Positions 59,657 through 64,000 of a stretch of DNA of 64,000 nt are shown piece by piece. The stretch lies in the NCBI RefSeq assembly GCF_000739695.1, contig NZ_BBIO01000004.1, positions 1-64,000 on the forward strand, given 5' to 3'. A program made the position numbers and the translations under genes. Position 1 is the first letter of the stretch. Each line of letters starts with the position of its first letter. The stretch comes from Tepidicaulis marinus. Lineage in GTDB: Bacteria; Pseudomonadota; Alphaproteobacteria; Parvibaculales; Parvibaculaceae. The notes beneath the pieces were generated by a model that was given only the letters and a program-made list of their open reading frames with translations, was not told where the DNA came from and did not search any database.

Positions 59657-59678
59657 ATGCAGTTCCCCGTCCCCTCGA

Positions 59679-60848
59679 TCAACTTAGCAAATTGCTGAAA
59701 AACTCGACCACCCGCAGGTTTACGAGATCGTTCCAGGTTGCAAAAACCATCAGCATCATCACAAAGGCAAGGCCGATGCGAAAGCCGATTTCCTGCGCCT
59801 GTTCCCCCAAAGGCCGCCCTCGAACGGCCTCAACAGCGTAGAAAAGAAGATGTCCGCCATCCAGCATGGGAATGGGGAGCAAATTCAAAAGACCGATGCT
59901 CACCGACAAAATCGCCGCCAGATTGATCAGCGCATCGAAGCCGATCGTCGCGACTTGCCCGGAGACCTGCGCGATGCGCAGCGGCCCGCCGAGCTGGCTC
60001 GTGTCCTGCTGGCCCATCACCATGCCGCCCAGATATTCACCCGTGCGGGCAACCACGAACCAGGTTTCCTCAACGCCCTTCCAGAGCGCGCTCACGGGGC
60101 CGTAGCGCACATGCTCGACCTCGCCCTTTTCGATATTCCGGCCAATGCCGAGAATGCCGATCTTCTGTTCATTGCCGAACCGGTCGGTGATCTCGGTGGC
60201 GCGCGGCGTGGCGGTCAGCGTCAGCGGCTCACCGTCCCGCTCCACCGTGACGGAAAGCGGCACGCCTGCGCTCATCGACACGATACGCTGCATGTCGTTG
60301 AAACCTTCGATCCTCTGCCCGTCGATCTGGCGGATGATATCGCCCGTCTGGAAACCGGCCTCTGCCGCAGCGCTGTCCGGTTTGACTTCGTCCACACGGG
60401 CAGCGGTGATGGTTTGGCCGACAAACATGAAGATGCCGGCAAAGAGCACGATGGAGAGAAGGAAATTTGCGAAGGGACCGGCGGCAACCACGGCGGCGCG
60501 CTGGCCGACGGTTTTGGCGTGCAGCGTGTTTGCCCGCGCCGCCTCATCCAGCTTGTTCATGCTTTCGCGGTCCGGCGTACTGGCCGCGCTTGAATCGCCC
60601 AGGAACTTCACATAACCGCCGAGCGGCAGCCAGCCGATTTTCCAGCGCGTGCCTTTCTTGTCGGTCCAGCCGGCAAGCTCGCGTCCAAAGCCAATGGAAA
60701 ACGTTTCGACGGTGACACCGCACCAGCGCCCGACGAGAAAATGTCCAAGCTCGTGGAAAAAAACCACGAGCGTGAGCACGAAAAGGAAGGGGACCACATA
60801 TGACAGGAAGGACCCGCTTGCCCCGCCGATGCTTGCCAGCAATTCCAT
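59679..60848 (-). CDS. rseP: Site-2 intramembrane zinc protease RseP
   Basis: RIP metalloprotease that releases sigma factors from anti-sigma membrane proteins and clears signal peptides. The zinc motif HELGH is at residues 32-36 in the first helix; one PDZ domain (about 130-210, PDSAAAEAGFQTGDIIRQIDG) follows, then the second catalytic motif NLLPIPMLDGGHL. Length 389 is normal. GGAGAG precedes the ATG. Confidence 0.95.
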   Translation of the reverse strand: MELLASIGGASGSFLSYVVPFLFVLTLVVFFHELGHFLVGRWCGVTVETFSIGFGRELAGWTDKKGTRWKIGWLPLGGYVKFLGDSSAASTPDRESMNKLDEAARANTLHAKTVGQRAAVVAAGPFANFLLSIVLFAGIFMFVGQTITAARVDEVKPDSAAAEAGFQTGDIIRQIDGQRIEGFNDMQRIVSMSAGVPLSVTVERDGEPLTLTATPRATEITDRFGNEQKIGILGIGRNIEKGEVEHVRYGPVSALWKGVEETWFVVARTGEYLGGMVMGQQDTSQLGGPLRIAQVSGQVATIGFDALINLAAILSVSIGLLNLLPIPMLDGGHLLFYAVEAVRGRPLGEQAQEIGFRIGLAFVMMLMVFATWNDLVNLRVVEFFSNLLS

Positions 60849-60952
60849 TTACTCTCCGGTCCTCCCTTGTCCGGCCTTTACTCATAAGGCGCGGACATTA
60901 CTGTCTTGTTTCGGCCGAGCAGCCGAATCCTGCAAAAGCGCCTTAGCCTAAG

Positions 60953-62155
60953 TCAGACCGCGCATTTTTGCACCCGTTCCGCGGCTTTTTGCCTAACGAA
61001 ACGGTCGATTTCCATCACACCTTCCAGTGTATCCGGCGCTGCCATCCCCCCGGCAAGATCGTCCATCAAGCGTTCGACGAGCTGGACAATATCCAAAAAA
61101 CCCAGCTTTCCCGCCAAAAATGCCGCGACGGCGACCTCATTTGCAGCGTTGAGGATAGTAGGCGCGGCGCCGCCGCTTTGCAAGGCGTTCCGGGCGAGTG
61201 TGAGCGCTGGAAATCTTTTTAAATCAGGGGCTTCGAAGGTGAGCTTGCCAATTTGTGCGAGGTCGAGACGGGCCGCGGGCGTCTGCATGCGGGCGGGCCA
61301 GGCAAGGGTGTTGGCGATGGGAATGCGCATGTCGGGCGTGCCAAGCTGCGCCAGTACCGAACCATCCGCATAAGCCACCATGGAATGGATGATGGACTGA
61401 GGATGGACGAGAATGTCGATCCGCGCTTCCCCCACCGGAAAAAGGTGATGCGCCTCGATCAGCTCCAACCCTTTGTTCATCATGGTGGCCGAATCCACGG
61501 AAATTTTCGCGCCCATGTCCCATTGCGGGTGGGCGACGGCCTGAGCAGGCGTCGCCCGGCGCATCTCTTCAAGGCTCGCGGTACGGAAAGGGCCGCCAGA
61601 GGCGGTGAGCACGATCTTATCCACCCGGTCGAGCGCTTCCGCCTCCAGCACCTGGAAGATGGCGTTATGTTCGCTGTCGACCGGCAGCAGCCTCGCGCCG
61701 CTGCGGGCCACGGCCTGAAGAAAGAACTCCCCCGCACAGACAAGGCATTCCTTGTTGGCAAGCGCGACATGCGCGCCCTGCTCGACCGCTGCGAGCGTCG
61801 GATGAAGGCCTGCCGCGCCGACGATAGCGGCCATCACCCAGTCCGCCGGACGGCCCGCCGCCTCAATCAGCGCCGCCTCGCCTGCCGCCGCCTCGATGCC
61901 GGTACCGGCCAGCCCTTCGCGCAAGGGCTCATAAAGGTCCTCGCGGGCGATAACGGCGACCTCCGGGCGCAAGCGTAGAGCCTGTTCGATCAGCGCATCC
62001 ACATTGGCATGGGCACTCAGCGCCACAATCTCATAGGCGGCACGGTCCCGTTCGATCAGATCGAGCGTGCTGCAGCCGACCGAGCCCGTCGCGCCCAGCA
62101 CCGAAATGCGGCGCGGCACGGCGTGAGTTTGGGGCACGGGGTCCTCTAAGGCCAT
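60953..62155 (-). CDS. dxr: 1-deoxy-D-xylulose 5-phosphate reductoisomerase
   Basis: First committed MEP-pathway enzyme (NADPH). The 400 residues show the Rossmann motif [42 protein letters not shown], the flexible loop TASGGPFRT and [14 protein letters not shown]. Its 5' end overlaps cdsA by 10 bp. It complements ispDF at 10.1 kb. Confidence 0.96.
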   Translation of the reverse strand: MALEDPVPQTHAVPRRISVLGATGSVGCSTLDLIERDRAAYEIVALSAHANVDALIEQALRLRPEVAVIAREDLYEPLREGLAGTGIEAAAGEAALIEAAGRPADWVMAAIVGAAGLHPTLAAVEQGAHVALANKECLVCAGEFFLQAVARSGARLLPVDSEHNAIFQVLEAEALDRVDKIVLTASGGPFRTASLEEMRRATPAQAVAHPQWDMGAKISVDSATMMNKGLELIEAHHLFPVGEARIDILVHPQSIIHSMVAYADGSVLAQLGTPDMRIPIANTLAWPARMQTPAARLDLAQIGKLTFEAPDLKRFPALTLARNALQSGGAAPTILNAANEVAVAAFLAGKLGFLDIVQLVERLMDDLAGGMAAPDTLEGVMEIDRFVRQKAAERVQKCAV

Positions 62156-62985
62156 AAAATCGTCCTCGATACGGGCATGCCTTGAAGCTGGAACAGGAAG
62201 GCAAGGAGAGCAAGCGCGGCGCAGGCGAAAATCAGCCCGTCCACCCGGTCGAGCAGGCCGCCATGGCCGGGGATCAGCGTACCGGAATCCTTCACCCCGG
62301 CCCGTCTTTTCAGCGCGGATTCGGTGATGTCGCCGGCCTGGGCAATGGCGGCAAGAGCCGCGCTCAAGAGCATCAGCGGCAGATGCCCCTGACCGAGATA
62401 AGCGCCCATGCCAAGCCCCACCAAGCTGGCGCCCGCCATTCCGCCCAGGAGCCCCGCCCAGGTTTTATTCGGCGAAAAACGGGGGGCCAGCTTCGGCCCG
62501 CCGATCCCGCGCCCGGCGGCATAAGCGCCGGTATCCGTCGCCCAAACGGCCAGCACCAGCCAGAGCACCAAAAGAAGCCCGTAATCAGGCGCGGCCCTCA
62601 GCCAGCCAAGCGCCAGAAGCGGTAGGAGAAGATAGCCATAGGCAGCAAGCACGGGGAGAAGCGGTTTTGCGCGGGCGGCCTGAATGGCGGCTGCTAGAAA
62701 GGCAAGCGCACTCAGCGTGAAAAGTCCGGCAAGCCCGCCGAAAGCGCCCAAAACCGCAAGCCCGCCAATGCCGGCAGCGCAAAGCCCGGCAATCAAAACC
62801 ATATCGTCTCCGCTGCCCGTGAGACCAGCCCATTCGCGGACAAGGATGACAGCGGCAAGCGCCAGCAGTGCCAGAAACGGCCAGCCGCCCAGCCAAAGCA
62901 GCAGCAGGACGGCGGGAATGAGCACCGCGGCGGACAGCACACGGCGGGTCAACTCGCTGGATTGGCCTGGTTTATCGTCCGCCAA
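62146..62985 (-). CDS. cdsA: Phosphatidate cytidylyltransferase
   Basis: Makes CDP-diacylglycerol for all phospholipids; integral membrane protein with about eight helices. The CdsA signature is at the C-terminal side: [21 protein letters not shown] then [26 protein letters not shown]. The start is inferred as TTG at 62985 (279 residues), 7 nt after GGGAG and overlapping uppS by 14 bp; the frame is open further upstream into uppS, where it has no homology. Confidence 0.9.
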   Translation of the reverse strand: MADDKPGQSSELTRRVLSAAVLIPAVLLLLWLGGWPFLALLALAAVILVREWAGLTGSGDDMVLIAGLCAAGIGGLAVLGAFGGLAGLFTLSALAFLAAAIQAARAKPLLPVLAAYGYLLLPLLALGWLRAAPDYGLLLVLWLVLAVWATDTGAYAAGRGIGGPKLAPRFSPNKTWAGLLGGMAGASLVGLGMGAYLGQGHLPLMLLSAALAAIAQAGDITESALKRRAGVKDSGTLIPGHGGLLDRVDGLIFACAALALLAFLFQLQGMPVSRTILWP

Positions 62986-63706
62986 ATCGGCGCTCCCGGC
63001 TTTGATATTCCCGGAATGCGGCCTCCAGATCCTTCCGGCTGAAATCCGGCCAGAACACGTCGGTAAAGACCAGTTCGGCATAGGCGCTTTGCCAGATCAG
63101 GAAGTTGGAAAGTCGCTTCTCGCCGCTTGTGCGGATAACGAGATCGGGGCTCGGCACGCCCGCCGTATCGAGATGAGCTTCCACCGTCTCCGGCGTGATG
63201 GCCGCCGGGTCGAGTTCACCTCGCTGCGCCTTCGCAGCGATGCGGCGTACGGCATTCGTGATCTCGCTCTGGCCGCCATAATTAAAGGCAATAATCAGTT
63301 TCAGGCGGGAATTACCGGCGGTCAGTTCCTGCGCCTCATCGATCATTTTCAGGATATCGGGCTCGAGCCCTTCGCGGTCGCCGATGATGCGGATATTGAC
63401 GCCGTTCTGATGCAGCTCGGCGAGGTCCTTGCGGATGAAGTAGCGCAAGAGTTCCATCAAATCGCCGACTTCCTCGGGCGGCCGCTTCCAGTTCTCCGAG
63501 GAAAAGCCGTAAAGGGTCAGATATTCCACCCCAAGCTCGCCGGCATCGCGCACAATCTTGCGCACGGCCTCGACACCTGCCTTGTGGCCGAGCTTGCGCG
63601 GCAAATGCCGCTTTGCCGCCCACCGGCCATTGCCATCCATAATGATGGCGACATGGCGCGGCGCGGGCGCATGCGCGCTGTCTTGGCTATGGTCGGCGTC
63701 CAGCAT
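62972..63706 (-). CDS. uppS: Undecaprenyl diphosphate synthase (isoprenyl transferase)
   Basis: Builds the C55 lipid carrier for peptidoglycan and O-antigen from farnesyl diphosphate. The 244 residues show [16 protein letters not shown] (Asp24), [23 protein letters not shown] and the C-terminal [15 protein letters not shown]. The ATG at 63706 is preferred over a TTG just before it. It lies between frr and cdsA. Confidence 0.96.
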   Translation of the reverse strand: MLDADHSQDSAHAPAPRHVAIIMDGNGRWAAKRHLPRKLGHKAGVEAVRKIVRDAGELGVEYLTLYGFSSENWKRPPEEVGDLMELLRYFIRKDLAELHQNGVNIRIIGDREGLEPDILKMIDEAQELTAGNSRLKLIIAFNYGGQSEITNAVRRIAAKAQRGELDPAAITPETVEAHLDTAGVPSPDLVIRTSGEKRLSNFLIWQSAYAELVFTDVFWPDFSRKDLEAAFREYQSRERRFGGR

Positions 63707-63766
63707 CAAGCTCGTTCATCCCGCTTCGGCTTTGCGGCGCGCGGGGGCCTGCCCCGCCCGCACCGG

Positions 63767-64000
63767 TCAAACCTGCATAATTTCCGCTTCCTTGGTGGCA
63801 AGGGCGGCGTCGACTTCGCCGATATATTTATCGGTCATTTTCTGCACCCGGTCGGAGGCGGATTTGTGCTCATCCTTGCTGATTGAACCGTCCTTCTCCA
63901 GCCGCTTCAACTCATCCATGCCGTCGCGGCGCACATTGCGCACGGCGACGCGGGCCTGCTCGGCATATTTGGCGGCGACCTTGGTCAGTTCCGCCCGGCG
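63767..64000 (-). CDS. frr: Ribosome recycling factor, C-terminal part (cut by window edge)
   Basis: The last 77 residues and stop of Frr, which splits post-termination ribosomes with EF-G. Visible are [32 protein letters not shown] and a C-terminal helix ending [10 protein letters not shown]. The N-terminal part lies beyond 64000. It is upstream of uppS, as in most alphaproteobacteria (frr-uppS-cdsA-dxr). Confidence 0.95.
   Translation of the reverse strand, partial: RRAELTKVAAKYAEQARVAVRNVRRDGMDELKRLEKDGSISKDEHKSASDRVQKMTDKYIGEVDAALATKEAEIMQV

Overview
This window is core chromosome of an alphaproteobacterium. The evidence is gene content and order: nifR3/dusB-ntrB-ntrC-ntrY-ntrX-trkA-trkH, fused ispDF, pdhA-pdhB(lipoyl)-pdhC-lpd, LpxI instead of LpxH, a GAAC-N7-GAAC SOS box, and the run frr-uppS-cdsA-dxr-rseP-bamA-skp-lpxD-fabZ-lpxA-lpxI-lpxB. 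A Parvibaculum-like or Hyphomicrobiales-like lineage is plausible, but nothing here fixes the genus. The DNA is GC-rich, so many long antisense open frames occur; they are shadows of real genes. I see no rRNA, tRNA, CRISPR array, insertion sequence, phage gene or recognisable defence system.

Layout. 1-10 kb (minus): potassium uptake trkH (cut by the window edge) and trkA, the two nitrogen two-component systems NtrYX and NtrBC, and dusB. 10.1-12.3 kb (plus): ispDF, pgpA and a CinA C-terminal amidase. 12.2-20.2 kb (minus): ratA/COQ10-like gene, lipA, a TerC-type membrane protein, the pyruvate dehydrogenase complex and an ftsB-like gene. 20.4-32.1 kb interrupts the usual alphaproteobacterial neighbourhood kdsA-eno-ftsB-pdh. 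It holds a VOC protein, a flavoprotein, eno, a PadR regulator beside a DUF1302 outer-membrane protein, the queuosine precursor cluster queC-E-D-F, a phytanoyl-CoA dioxygenase-like gene, an orphan membrane histidine kinase and a ZIP metal transporter with a Zur-like operator. 32.1-36.1 kb (minus): kdsA, pyrG, secG and tpiA. 36.4-46.9 kb (mostly plus): ppiD, trpE, trpG-D-C, a GNAT gene, moaC, moeA and lexA, with a YibQ-like deacetylase gene on the opposite strand between trpE and trpG. 46.9-52.2 kb: comEC, gltX and gltA. 52.2-64 kb (minus): lipid A, outer-membrane biogenesis, isoprenoid and phospholipid genes, ending in a partial frr.

The genes support central physiology: nitrogen sensing and K+ uptake; pyruvate oxidation with lipoate supply; isoprenoid synthesis (ispDF, dxr) feeding undecaprenyl diphosphate (uppS); Kdo (kdsA) and lipid A (lpx) synthesis; and outer-membrane assembly (bamA, skp, rseP, ppiD).

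The least ordinary points are these. lexA carries an in-frame TGA that separates the catalytic serine from the catalytic lysine, while its promoter keeps two SOS boxes. The ZIP transporter promoter has a perfect 13-bp Zur-type core over its -10. QueD has Asn where the family has its catalytic Cys. comEC has no ordinary start codon at its strong ribosome binding site. Several perfect palindromes or hairpins sit at regulatory positions (padR, ftsB, trpE, 3' of tpiA). I did not find a convincing new multi-gene system.
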